A stretch of 64,000 nucleotides of DNA from Antitrichia curtipendula (taxonomy: Eukaryota; Streptophyta; Bryopsida; Hypnales; Leucodontaceae): positions 17,936,696 to 18,000,695 of the forward strand of contig OX579638.1 of NCBI GenBank assembly GCA_951230915.1, in the 5' to 3' direction. The position numbers and the translations under genes are program-made. A model generated the notes under the pieces. That model saw nothing but the letters and a program-made list of their open reading frames with translations, had not been told where the DNA came from and made no database searches. Positions 21,780 through 34,566 of this stretch are shown here, one piece after another. Position 1 is the first letter of the stretch. The number at the start of each line of letters is the position of its first letter.

Positions 21780-24700
21780 TCACTAAGGGGGGGTTCACAC
21801 AAGAGTAATTTACATCAAGAGTGTTCTACAAGGCATTACAATATTTGGATTAGTTCTCAACATCACCAACTATTGGAGTTCATATAAGCACCATGGGATG
21901 AAAAAATGTCATATGTAGTTTCAAAAAACTTAACAAAAAAGTGGTAAAATTGTTGCATGCATGCACCAAGGAAGGAGTGAAGAAGACTTTATCAACTTCT
22001 TGATTTATGTTTTAGAGATACCCATCATACAAGGAAATGAGGCAATGAAGTCCCCAAAATATAATGTATGACAAAAGTAGGGCAAAAGATAGTCTACAAG
22101 GTAGTTATGTTTATGAACACAACTTAACGTTTTCAATCTTCTCTAAGCTAGTTCAAGGCACTTGTTAAGCTTAAGCCTAGGCTTACTTGCAACTATTTCT
22201 TCTAAAAAATGTTCATTACAATCTACATGTACAAACTATTATTTTTCTAACATTATTCCTTAAAAACACAAATCCCAAGCATATACAACATTATCAAGCA
22301 TTTCAATATTGGATTTCTTATTTCTACAAAGACTGAAAACGTCAAGTTGTGTTCATAAACATAACTATCATCAATCAATATGAAATAATATACACAATTT
22401 ACTACCTTAAGAAGCATTTAGAGTTCTTATCATAAATTAGAAAGATACCACCATGATAATGCCTATGTACTCACATAATTTAGAACAAAATAGAGATAGA
22501 GTCTATAATCATAGTCAAAGATACATCATCTATTGCTCACTCCAATATACTTGCTTATTCTACATTCTCAAGAACTCTACTCAATTTCAACAATACCTCC
22601 TTTATAAATTCCACAAATACTCATATTTAATCTCTTCCAATAATCAATTACTAAACCTACATTATACCTAAAAGTCTCATGTTCAAAAACAAAACATACA
22701 GCACATTTACTCTTGCAATTCATATCAAATCAATGCCTCACTAACCTCCTATAACATAACTATCCAAAATAACAGCCAAAATACTTTTTCAAAGCCTCAA
22801 TTATTTCATACATAATACCAATACTCAAGTAAAGAACTCTTCAATTACATTCAACATATTATTTTCTTATTTCTACTAAAAAATAAAATAAAAACTAGAG
22901 TCTAGTGGCAAATGGCTTCCAATAGACGGATGTCCAAAGAGTGGATAAATATAAGTGCTAGTTGTTGGTATGAATTTCAAAATTACAAATTTTTGAATCC
23001 TACTAAAAAAATGAAGTTCTTGAAGCATAGTCTATGCAACAACTTCAATTTTTGGACAAGTTAATAAATCAAATAATTTATTGCAAGAGAAACTTTGATC
23101 TTAGAATCATGGTCTAATTTCTTTCTATTTATAGAAAAATATGGAGTAATTTTTTACACTTTAATATTTTTTACTACAATATATATCCATCGTAATGTTT
23201 CAAGGGTTTTTCAACAAGTTTTCTTCTACATTTGAAATTCCTTTACTTTTTATTTTTATTTTTATTTTTATTTCATAAAGAAGCGATCCAAATAAATATT
23301 CACAAATAAAATTAAAAATTTCTTTCCTATAAAAGACATCTTTTTTTGTTTGCACAAAAATAATGCAAAAACATTCAAGATTTTTGTAAAGGTTAGATTC
23401 GGGAGAGAGGTGCTAAATTGAATTTCCACTTTAGATTTTGACAATTCCACGTTACCTTGTACTAGTCACCAGATGTCATGTGACACTATTATTTTTGATA
23501 AAAATGACTTGATTTATATCAGATCTGACCCTCACCCTCACCCTCACAAAATGGAACCTTAGCCCTAAAATGTTGGACTGATGATCATGGAGAGAAAGTG
23601 AGAGCTAGGTCTAAAGCTGTGGGGTAGTGAAGAATGGAATTTCATGAATGTTTTAGATGACAATGGTTGACAATGGATTTGGAGTTTTGCAATCACATCT
23701 TTAAAGATCCTAGAAAGCAATATAAGTAAATAAAATTAGACTCACTCATCATTCCAAGGCACAATTCAAGAAAAGTTGTCTATTTTTTCTAAGACTAACA
23801 GATGTATTTCAAAAGGCAAAATAATTGTATGTTTATTGGCATGAAATCTGAGAGGATTCATGGCAGCTAATTGAAACCAAATTTCATTGCAAGGACAAAA
23901 TACAGTTGGGGAATAGCAGCCGCAGTGTAGCTCCGAGGGCGCCTTAGTGAAAGGTCTACAGATCCTGTGAGAGATCGATGATGATCCACTGTGTATACGA
24001 GTGGTTTATGTTTCGAATTCAATTTTGTATGCTGTGAGTGCTTATTTACCTACCTTTGGTAAATAATCGAACACAATTAGGTTCTTGGTAATTTATGGTT
24101 GATTTTACTTATGGGTGCCTAGCGTCAATCCATTGTGCCTTCAAAGCAATGGATCTTTTCTAATTCTTACTCATACACATCTTGCAAGAAAACCAAGCAA
24201 AACTAATCCAAATTGCAATATTTATCCTAATCGGGCATACTAACTAGGCCGCTGTGATTTTTAGTGAAGTTTGAGACAATTTGAATTTAACCACATAGTA
24301 TTAGAGGAAATTTTATTCCATTTCCAAAAACATAGAACTCAAAGTCATATGATTTTCCAAGCAAAAGTTACGGGCGGATGAAGATTTAGCTTCCATAAAC
24401 CTATCTAAACTTCATCCATAGATTTAAACTCCTTTTCCATTCCATTTTACTTCAAATTTTTTATTCTGACTTTAGATTACCAACTTTTATCTAATTTCTA
24501 AGTTTGGTCTTGGATGAATGATTTTTATTAGACTTCATTCATATTCTAATCTAAAGTTCATCCGTTGTTCACGCCTAGATGGTTAAGTGTTTTCCTAAGG
24601 TTAAACTAGTTCTAGACTCTACTAAGTTCCTTCTACCTATTTCTAAATCTAATTTTCTTCTTTGATTACCTTCTTCATTAGTTGTCTTTAACCTTATCCT

Positions 24701-27090
24701 ACTTCTATGGTTTGGTACTTCTCCTAGCAATTTACTAAATTTAGATATTTATTCACTTTTCTTTGTAGATAATTATTTTAGCTTCCTAGAATGGTAAGAC
24801 ATGTGCTAATTAGACCTTCCTACTAGGAGTTATTGATGGATGAAGTTTGATCGCTAATTGGTGTTCAAGACTTCATCCATTGATGACTACTAGTCCTAAT
24901 TCTGAAACTAACTTCTAATTTCACTTTGAAATTAGAGATTATTCTTACTTGCTAACTTCCTAATTTTGTTCCTTTTGGGTACTTCTAAATGTTTTTCATC
25001 CAATTTAGGTGATAAACTTCATGTATCAGTAACTTCTTTGGTTTAGCACCAAATTCAACTCGTTTTATGTTTTTGAAAAGCTCTAAACTTCTACTCTAAG
25101 ATTCTAAATTCAAAAGTGGCCTGACTTCTAATCCTATAGGTCTGACTTGTCCTTAGGCTTCGGCCCTATTGGTATTTTTGCTAATCTTTGCTAATCCATA
25201 AGAAAAGAAGGGTTTAGGCACATACCTTGCGTTTTGTTTCATCAATTGAGTGGTTGAACACCCCTTCAAAGTCTCCTTCCATTGCAATGGTTGCTTCCCT
25301 TCAGAATTTTTGCTCATTGCTTAAAAATGTGGTTTTAATACAAAATTTAAAAAATTACAACTCTCTTTCTGTTCTCCTATTTCTTTTCCTTCCCTACTAT
25401 CCAAGCTCAATTATTGTATTGACTTGAAGTTCATACAATAATGATTTCTTCTATCTACTTCTAACTTCACTATTGGTTAATCCTTTTTCTAATGGCTTTA
25501 ATGTCTTCTTCAAGATTTCTCCTAATTCTATCAAAATCTAATCCTACCTTCATTACTTGGTATAATTGCTACAAATTTTGCTTTTTATTTCATTCTATCA
25601 TTCGAATTTGGAGTTTTTCGAACTTACTCCCTTCTGTTGTAGTTGTAGTTGATAGTTGAGAAAAAGAGTGGTGAGTTTAGAGTTGCTAATTTCTCCTTCT
25701 TGGTGTAATTTTCCAATTCTAATCTCTAATTTTCTCTCCTAATCCATACTTTTCCTCTCCTAAATTTTCCAAATTTTGGTTTTAAAATCTATTCACTAAA
25801 TTCATCACCTCTCTCTCTCCTTGCTCTCAATTAATTTAGTATTTTTCTTTCTTTTCTCTCCAAACAAAAAAAACAAAATTTGTTTTTATTTTTTGGAGGG
25901 GGCAATTAATTCCCCCTCTTGGCTTGCTTACCTAATACGACCTGCTACCAAGGATGACTGCCAGGTTTGGCCTGCTAGGCTAGGTGCCGAGTTGACTGCC
26001 GGTAAGCTAGCATGCCTTGCTTTTGCTAGGATTGACCACTTAGTAGGGGCCTTGGCAAGGCTGGCCCAAACCAACAATAATTTGGAATTTGGGGGGAAAT
26101 TTTTACAACAATTGGACAAATTTAAACAAAAATATGGGAGGATTTCTAAAGAAACCACGTAGAATCTAAATTCTAAAAGAGACTTTTAGCTACAAAGTGA
26201 GAGGAGGAGGGTTTAAAGCTTTGCCGTATTTATAAATATATGAAGAAATCTACTTAAATTTACACAAAGTTTTGCTAGTTGTTGTAGGCAATCTTTCAAT
26301 TCTATCTACTCCTAAGTTCAAAGCTCCGCCGTGTTTTGTAAGGTCTCCAAAATTTTAAGTATAAAAGGTTATAGCTTTGTTGTGTTTCCTAAAATCTATT
26401 AAATTCCTATCAAATCCTAGAGATCAAAGTCAAAGCTCCAGTGTGATGTTGTAAAATGACCAAATTTCCTATAAAACTCTAGACAAACAAAAGCCAAAGC
26501 TTCATCGCCCCAAAGGGGATAAAGGGAAATATGGACAACAAAAACTTTGTTAATACAACCAAAACCAGGCTACAATTTTGTTAGTACAACGTTAGTACAA
26601 CTAGAACAAAATCCACCAATTAGTACACGTGTGTTAGTACTTAAAATAACTCAAACAATACTAGAGGTCTTCTCTAAGTGGGACCTGTGAGTGAATTTCA
26701 CCGTGAGGTAAAATCCATCCACAAAGTTGGCCGAAAAGGAGTGTATGGACTCTAATCTAAATGCCTCCAAGCAATGGATTTCTCAATTCTTTTTCTTTAG
26801 TGAATTTTCGATAAACTAAGCCTAAGTGAAAAAAGGGCAGCCTCTCAACCCACTCCCAAATACTCTTTAACACTTTTCATGTGTCTACTCAAGCATTCTA
26901 AGGATGTAGGACAAGTTTCTGTGTTGAAATTCCATCCAAAAATGCCTTTAGAGGCCTAAAATGACCCCAATTGGACCCTAATTTACAATTCCAGCACATA
27001 CCATGACATACATTCTTTTTAGATTCTTCGCCCAAAGCAATTTACATATCCAAGTTCAACATACATTCAATTTCACAAGATGTTTTATAA
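21780..27090. other. AT-rich intergenic DNA
   Basis: No recognisable gene. It holds one MITE (22101-22369), a CCCTCA microsatellite near 23530, a pyrimidine-biased stretch (24600-25800), and spaced copies of an AAAGCTCCGCCGTGTTT-like motif between 26215 and 26510. The last two suggest decayed repetitive DNA. Confidence 0.45.
22101..22369. mobile_element. 269-bp MITE with 39-bp TIRs
   Basis: The left arm starts GTAGTTATGTTTATGAACAC (22101-22139) and its complement spans 22331-22369, with two mismatches over 39 bp. The interior is AT-rich and non-coding. No target duplication was confirmed. Confidence 0.75.
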
Positions 27091-27186
27091 CCAAGTGGAA
27101 TGAAAATTGCAATTGTCCAATTACAAATGGGGAAGCATACACAAAACCTTCAATTGGCACCTCCTCCTAGAGGCAGCCAACCTTCC

Positions 27187-27520
27187 TCCAAAAAATTGGT
27201 CACCATCTCTTTGTACCAGCTCCAAATTCACCAAAGCCTATCTCGTTTGAAAGCTAGCTTCAAGGCGCTCCTATCCTCCAAAATTCACTTCAATCCAATT
27301 TGTCATACTCTCGCAATAGCCCGCCAAAGTTGGCTGTTTCAACATCCCGCGACAGCACACCACCTCTCACCAAATTGGCCACCATTTCTTCGTGCCAGCT
27401 CCAAATCAGGCAAGCCTAGACTCATTGGAAGGCTCACTTGAAGCTGCAACTTCCCTCCAAAATTCATCTTTATCCAACCTCCCTCGCTTCTGCAGTTGTT
27501 CGTCAAAGTTGGCGCTCCCC
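27187..27520. repeat. Tandem duplication of about 175 bp
   Basis: Two diverged copies (about 27187-27345 and 27362-27520) share TTGG(T/C)CACCAT(C/T)TCTT, GCCAGCTCCAAAT, CTCCAAAATTCA and GTCAAAGTTGGC-like blocks in the same order. They lie about 700 bp before the DUF7869-like relic and may belong to the same old element (inference). Confidence 0.6.
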
Positions 27521-28169
27521 ATTTGTTGCGGCAGCTCTCTTTTCTCCAACATCTTTCTCATCTGACCTAAATCATTTTCACTTTTCACCCATCTCCCCTC
27601 ATGAAATGGTGAAACCTACTCGACAACTTGTCCTAAACTTTCTCTCTACTCATTCTACCTCTTAACTTTTTCCTTGTTGTTGCCTTTTTTTTCACTTGAC
27701 TCCTCCAAAATACAAGCACACACCCAAAAAACCCAAGAGAGTGGAGAGAGAGAGCTCCTAACCTTGATTCGACCTTTTTTCCAATTTTCTCACTAACTAA
27801 CTTCTTACTTCCTTCATCCATCCTTAATCTATTGAAAATACTTTTAAATTACTACTCTTGTCTAAATTGGTGCTCCTATGACTATGTAAGTGTTTTCCTA
27901 ATAGTTCTCAATTTAATAACTTCTTTGGTGCTTTTATGTTTCTTCTTTATTCATAATTTCCCATTAACATTTAGACTCATTTTCTACTTCTAATCTTGGT
28001 TTTCACTTAGTTTTTTTGTATTTTTACTTGTTATATTTTTTAGTTAGCAATTTTGATCTAGATTCATTTTTCATGAACTAAAAGTCTTCAAACTAATAGT
28101 CATAGTGTAATTTAGGATACTAACACTTTTAAAGCTAAAAACTCATGCATACTTTTTATATTTTCAATT

Positions 28170-31080
28170 GTATTGAAGGTGAACCAACGTGGTGGTTCAC
28201 AAGGACTTCGTTGGTGTGACCATCCTTGATGTTTTTCTGGGTAACAAAGAAGCCATAACGACTCATACTTGTTGGCCAGTATCCGAGTGTTGGTTCCCTA
28301 CTGGTCGGTTGTTGAAGGAGACTATGAACCATTATGCTGCCAATCCTACTACTGAAGACCTCCTTGCCTATCTTGGTGGAAGAATGAAGGCACCTTATCA
28401 CTTCATCATTTGGAAGCCATGTCTCGATCAGAAGGATTCACTATACGTCCGTAAAACTAGTGAGCATGAAATTTGGAAGGTCAATTTTGAGAAATATTGT
28501 GACAGTCGTTGTTGCCAATTTTTTCCCCACAAAGATACGGTGAAGGTTAGGCAAAATTTCTTTTTGAAGTCATTTAAAGATCATTGTCAATATGCGATTG
28601 CTGTGGGTGGTCAATTACACAATGTGGACAAAATTTTGAAGCACAAATACATCACTCGAAGGAGCAAATGTTTGTGGCTTAGCATGGTCCATAATTCATG
28701 GAATTCCAAAGTCGACATACCACAATTACATTGACAAGTACAAAGATGGTGTGGTTTCAGGGATACATGGAAATAAAGGGATTAAGCGCCCTAGAATTGG
28801 AATTGTTCAGGTCATGGGAACAATGAAAGCAATTATTGGCGACAAAGCAGACCAAATGCCGCACCAAATGCGTAGTATAGGAAATGGAAGAATGGACACT
28901 CTGAAATTTCTACATGTTGGAAATAATTGGAAGCATGTTCAAGTTGATGCCAATGAGATACTATAATGCATTCTTTTCTTTGGATCAATCAGTGGTAGAT
29001 CTATTGATGGAATATGTCATTGTGAGATCTTTTGATAGAATGTGTTATCAAGAGATATCTCAGTAAATTTCTTTCATGTCTCCAATCTGAAATACTTAGT
29101 GGTGCTCTTAATAGTCTCATTTTTCTAGAAGTCCCATGGTGTTTTTGCCTTGGATGCTCATGTGTGCTTTCACTTTACATGCAGTTAAATGTAGACGGCC
29201 TTCCTATCGTCAGCCAGTCCACTATTAGTAGAATTAAAAAACAATTCTTCAACAATGTTGCCATCAAGCATGTTGAAAGTTCTTTAGCAAAATGTACTAC
29301 GTGCAACCAATTGCAGGAGTTTCTCTTAAAGTCACCAAAAGGAAGCCTTGAGTATGTTGAGTTCATGAAGCAGCGAACTGAACATGTGAATCATCAAGAA
29401 TCCTGCCGTCGCCTGTATGCCTCGTGATGTGAGAAATCCAAATGAAATCCATAGGAGATATTATGCATCATTCACAACAAGATGGATACAACTAAAAGAG
29501 GTCTTCTAAAAATGAGGGTGACAACAAAGGCTACCCAAGGTTTGGATTAGCTTCCCATGAGCATCACTGGAATGGTAGCTCATGGTCATGGTGATGGTGC
29601 ATTCGCCCATTATGCTCCATCTTGCTGGCTTGGAGATTCAAATTTCACAATCTCATCCTTGGTAAGATTATTTTGCCAATTGGAAGGTTCACCAATTCAA
29701 GAGACAGGAGACCTGTTTCCCTACCCGTCGGCTAATTTAGTGTTTGAGGCACTATTTAGAGGAAAGTCTAGGTGTATGGATGACTTAATCTTGACAGATC
29801 TAGGAGCTCAACTTGGATCTATTCCCCTTCCTAATAAATTATATCTTCAGCTTGACAACTTTGCAAAGGATAACAAAAACCAATATCTTATGGTGTTTTT
29901 GTCCTTACTCACTACTCGAGGTGTCTTCAAGGAAATTCAGGTTGGATTTCTACTAGTTGAACATACTCATGAGGACTGATGCATATTTTAGCCACCTGTC
30001 AAAGGCCTTAAAGAGCAAGAACACTTTTGTGGTCGCTGACCTCATGAAAGCCTTCATGCAATCCCAAGAACTATCATTTATGCCAGAGTTTATACAAGAG
30101 GTGGTGGAGGTGACGGATTTCAAGTTGTTTGTAAAGGGTTACATTAGTAGTGGTAGTGCTAGATTAATCGGATTAGGGGAGATGCACCTTTTCAAGTTAT
30201 TTGTGGAGAACTTTGGGGTCCTCGTCATGAAGTATAAGAAGTTAACAATTGATTCACAATAGCTACCATTTGATAAATCTTCTCAGTGCCTCTGGAAGAA
30301 AGACTACAATGGTCGGCCAAGGCTCCCTCCAGGTTGTCCAAAGCCTATTCCATTCAAACCCAATTAGGGTAGTGAAGTTCCTAAAGCCACTGGAAATCAA
30401 GAGAAGGCTCTTGAAATGGCATGGAAAGCTACTCTAAACAAGGGTTTCATGATGTTAGGACTACAAAAGTACATTCAATATTGGCAAATGGAATGTCAAA
30501 ATGTGAGGGATTTGCAACAACATTTAGTCTATATGTGGATTATTGGAATTGTGTGTTAGGTGAGCTGCAGAAACCACTTCCCAACTATCCTTTGGAATTG
30601 GTGGAAGGTTTTTGGCCACAATATGATTGGAGGGTGATTCATGATGAAGGACCTCGCCTAGGGTCAAAAGTGAATCTAGTGGACGTCATTCTGGAGGAAG
30701 AAGACCTGGAACCTTCACTAGAAGAAAACCGTGTTTTTCTTGACACATTTTTTGTGACATTATGTTGTATTTGATGTTACAACTAACACCTTACGCTATA
30801 TCTAATGTCAACATTTCTTCTAGTGCTTATTGTGGCCCCGCAAATGAAGCACCACAGAATGCTTCAATTCTTGGCTTGATATACATCCAGGTTCATGGGT
30901 TCTTTTGAGGCTTGAAGACCCCAAAGTTTGTGCTGTTTGGCAAAGAAGAGCATTGTCCACCATTTGTAGATTGGAAGGAGATGTGAATAATGGGAAGTTC
31001 TTGCTTCAATATTGGCAGCTGGATAACTTTGAAAGTACCTTGGAACTAAGATACCATAATTGTTGGTACGAAAAATGAAT
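28170..31080 (+). pseudogene. DUF7869-type, transposon-like coding relic
   Basis: Successive open stretches in different plus frames encode one decayed protein. Early parts include RMKAPYHFIIWKPCLDQKDS; next comes a Cys/His block (AKCTTCNQLQEFL, then HVNHQESCRRLY). After that is GMVAHGHGDGAFAHYAPSCW, then LQLDNFAKDNKNQYLMVFLS and VGFLLVEHTHEDTDAYFS, the DUF7869 signature. The remains continue past a 110-bp insertion at 30716-30825 (LLRLEDPKVCAVWQRRALST near 30900). Several frameshifts and stops interrupt the frame, so no intact product is expected. DUF7869 proteins are repetitive in many genomes and appear to have an RNase H-like, transposase-related core, but a mechanism is not established. 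I found no TIRs or LTRs around it. Confidence 0.7.
30716..30825. mobile_element. 110-bp CACTA-type MITE
   Basis: It begins CACTAGAAGAAAAC and ends TTTCTTCTAGTG, with the 3-bp target duplication CTT at 30713-30715 and 30826-30828. It sits inside the DUF7869-like relic and so is younger than that insertion. The ends match the 1135-bp CACTA element at 46840-47974, which suggests one mobilising transposase (inference). Confidence 0.85.
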
Positions 31081-32113
31081 CCACTCTCCCTACTTGGGTG
31101 GATGCAACTTGTGTAGTATATTCAAATTGGTCCAAGATAGTAATCCCAAGTCACGAACGATTCCAAAGAAGAGCAAAGAGGTTGCCTTGGCAAATTTGAA
31201 TAGGGCAAATGAAGTGGACCCATAATTGACTACCGTATTCGAATCACTATGGTTAGTAGGAGATTTCTTGATTCATTCCCCGTTCTATTTGGCAAGGTGA
31301 ATATTGGTTTTCATTGTATAGTATATGATTCTACATGTATTTTTTAGTGTTAGTATTTTAGCTTGTTGTTGAATCTGGGTTTTTTTGAATTAATGTTTTA
31401 CTTTATGAAACAAAGAGCAGAATCTAATGGTGCTATTGTTCCTACATGGCGACTACACTTGTAGCTAGTGTTGGAGCTTGCTTGATTTCTGTATTAGGCT
31501 CTTCTTTCTTTGTTAACATCCCATCAGGGGATCTCCAGGACTGACCTCCCCTTGTATTATCAATTCCAAGAGATAGGATTTACTTCTTAATCCAAAGTTG
31601 GCATCCTTCCTACGATTGAGCAAAGCTCTTCTGTTGCCATTCACCTCTTGAGGTACCATATCTCTCATAATGTAGGGCAATGAACATCTGACTTTTATTG
31701 TGCATTTTTTTGGAATGGATGATTTTGGATATGAATCTCACATTGTAGTTGGCAGTAAAAGCATTGATGAACTTTGACATCTGACATCATTCAATCCCTC
31801 CATAAAATCTCAAATTCCAAGTAGACGTGTATTAATGGCAGTTGATGCATATTCTATATGTCCATCAAGAGATCTCCCATGCAATTCGGTAAGCTTCTAC
31901 AAAGCCATGGATTCATTTGAGGGACTTTTGTAAACTTTTCTTTAATATTAATCCATCCATGTGTAGTTTTGATGATGAGTTCCCATTTCCATTTTAACAT
32001 TGTGAGATATCTTGATACTTTTCATAACCAAATTCCTAAACCATATTCATATACTCCCTTTAATACTTATCTTGAATGTGAATTGCAAACCTATATCTGG
32101 AAATCTCTTTATG

Positions 32114-32652
32114 TACTATTCCCTCCGTCCCAAAATGATCTTCCTGTTAGACAAAATGTTCTGGATTAAGACTAAAAATAACATTTTTAAAGCCAGTTTT
32201 GCACTACATATGGAATTTGGTGCACTCCTATTGCCCTTGAAACTTTGAGTTTTGAAGCCCTTTTTAAAGTGTAGTTTTGGATTATTGAAAAGTGAAATTT
32301 TTTGGATATTTTCAAGGAGCACCAATGGTTATTTAATTATTGAGTGTGAGGTCGTCATTTTGTGGGTAGTTAGTATAAGTCAAAGACCATGTGTGGACCT
32401 ATATTTTGCCTCCCAAAACCTTCATCTCCTTCAATTAGATAATATTCAAAGAGATGCAAAAAATAAAAACAAAAAGTGTTGATTGACCCCTTCAACCATT
32501 TTATTTGTCTTTTGATTAGTGATTGCATAGATGGAGGGGGAACTATTGCTTGGAATTGTTTTGTTAGTCCTAGAGAATAACCAAAAGCTAAATTTGACCA
32601 ATTTGCAGCTCACAAAGTACAACAGGAAGATCATTTTGGGACAAAGGGAGTA
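32114..32652. mobile_element. Stowaway-like MITE, 539 bp
   Basis: The left end TATTCCCTCCGTCCCAAAAT and onward to TCTTCCTGTT (to about 32147) is mirrored at 32621-32650, with TA at both outer edges. CTCCCTCCGTCCC-like termini with TA duplication are the hallmark of Stowaway (Tc1/mariner) MITEs. No transposase is encoded. It is long for Stowaway, so other sequence may have inserted within it. Confidence 0.85.
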
Positions 32653-33092
32653 CTTAACTCCAAGTAACGGGGGATTTGTCCATTTATTAATTATGGACTT
32701 TGGATTGTCCAAAAGTAGTTAAATGACATAAATTTTTAATAGTGGCAATTATGAATGCAAATATTTTAGTAGGAAATACTCTTAGCTTGTATGAACTATA
32801 ATCCAACATTGCTTCAAAGGGAATGAAATAGTCTCAATTTTCTCTAATTGCACTACCTTGGGGGACAAATGTGCTTTCAATTTCTAAATGCTCTCTGGCA
32901 GACACTCGTGTGTTTTGAGATGTCAATTTTGTCCTATGAGATTTAAGCTTGAAATGAAATTTCTAAAGATGTCTAGCAACACTTTCTTTTTCGGCTAAAT
33001 AGTGCCAGATTGCACCAGAAAATAAGAATTTGGCTAAAAAATGACAACGAAACATAAAGTTTTCGCCATGAAATTTCAATGAGAGAAAAAAA

Positions 33093-33190
33093 AATCTTGA
33101 ATGAAATATCCAAATTGTGGATGAAAACGTAATTATGGATATGTGCTACTATGTGATATGTGCTACTGTAATGTGATGTTTTCTATATGA
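33093..33190. repeat. Dispersed repeat, copy 1
   Basis: About 90 bp starting TTGAATGAAATATCCAAATT and including GGATGAAAACGTAATTATGG and GATATGTGCTA. It recurs with substitutions at about 42605-42690. It marks an old interspersed family of unknown type. Confidence 0.5.
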
Positions 33191-34137
33191 GGATGAATAT
33201 TGAAATTTGGAACACCACTACAATATTTTATATTGCCACTTTGGCACTTCATAAAAATTAAAAATACAAACAAATTGTGGTGAAGTCTACGGAATATAGT
33301 AGCCAACCCATTTCCAACCACCACCACCATTTTCAATCTATAGGTTGCTCTCTTTTTGTAAAGTTGTGGTGCAGTTCGAGGAACAATTGTGGAGCATTAT
33401 AATTGGTTCTAAGGTTGTCAATATTGCAACCAATCCTTGGTCGATTTTGCAATCACTCTATGGTCAAAAATAAAAAGGTCTATATTACTAATATAGGTCA
33501 AAAAGAATTTCCACTAAAAAATTAGAAGTAATTACATTTTTTGTAATAAAATTATGAAAAAATATGTAATCCTTCCAAACTCTATTTCTGTACATGGGAA
33601 AGGTTCCGCACTCAAAAAACTTGTGCTCCAAATATGCATAATTGCTTGGAAATGGGTATGCAATTCCTGAGGGCAGAGTGCAAGCTGGTCTTTAAGATCA
33701 ACTGAAGCATGTCCACGTTTCATCCAAAACTGAATGGGTCAGAGCATGCGGTGTAGCTTGCTGGAGCCACCATTCCAGTTGGCACTTGCATATGCCACTT
33801 GTCATCACGACATACACGTGGCAAACGGAGACTTCACCAACGCATCCAGGCTGTGCACAGAATCTCCACTCTGTGCCTCTGAAGTCTGAACATGTCATTC
33901 TGAACATCCTCACAGGCGCTCAACTGGAATCCCGAAGAACCAGGTTCAGTTGAAATCAGCGTGATTTCAACTTGATCATACTCTCCTCTAGAGACTGCTG
34001 CCCAAATTGCAGCAGATCGAGCATCCTTCCGTCAGCCTCAGTGGCGCTTGATATTTTCCACCTAAGCTTAGTGCCACCATTCAATTCAGATTCACGCTCC
34101 AGCTGAATTAGTGTCTTTCTGGGTTCCGGATTTTTCG

Positions 34138-34563
34138 AGAGTGACTTCACAAAATTTAGGGTTTCCTCTCCATTGAGTGAGCGTCGCAAAACCTTCCACT
34201 CATTTTGGCTTACTTTTGGATCTCGCTGCTGCAGTAGATCATCAGAAATCACGAAGCCGAAATCATAGATTTTTCCGATTTGTGGAATTAGATTGTTTGA
34301 GAGTACGTGATTCAAAAACTTGAGGGCTCAATTTTTTCTGCATTCTGGGTTAAGATTGTTTAAGAGTGCTTCGCAAATCTTTGGGCTTCCTTTCCATGGT
34401 AAGACTTGAGCAAACTCAAGGCTTTCCACCTAGGTAGTCTCTTAGGGGTTGCTGCAGCAGATTATCAGAATCACAAAGTCGAGTATATTGGGTTTTTTTG
34501 TTATCGGTATAGATCGTTCGAGAGTGCGTGGTTCCTAAATTTGAGAGCTTCGTTTTTCTGCGA
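34138..34563 (+). repeat. Tandemly duplicated MPDU1 5' leader/promoter
   Basis: Two copies of about 200 bp (34138-34341 and 34363-34563), offset by about 223 bp, share AGAGTGNTTCNCAAA, GCTGCAG(T/C)AGAT(C/T)ATCAG, GAGAGTRCGTGRTTC and a final TTTTTCTGC. The second copy runs directly into the MPDU1 start codon, so the first is a spare copy of the gene's leader. It could offer alternative transcription starts (inference). Confidence 0.65.
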
Positions 34564-34566
34564 AAG

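Noticed and set aside
25821..26162. 113-codon plus-strand open frame as a gene
   Set aside because: No family resemblance, a low-complexity start and internal short repeats; it probably arises by chance in repetitive DNA.
27072..31900. LTR retrotransposon around the DUF7869 relic
   Set aside because: No direct terminal repeats, primer-binding site or polypurine tract could be matched, and no reverse transcriptase motif was seen.
34528..34566. Upstream GTG-started extension of MPDU1
   Set aside because: GTG initiation is not expected in a plant nuclear gene, and the family's N-terminus fits the ATG at 34567.
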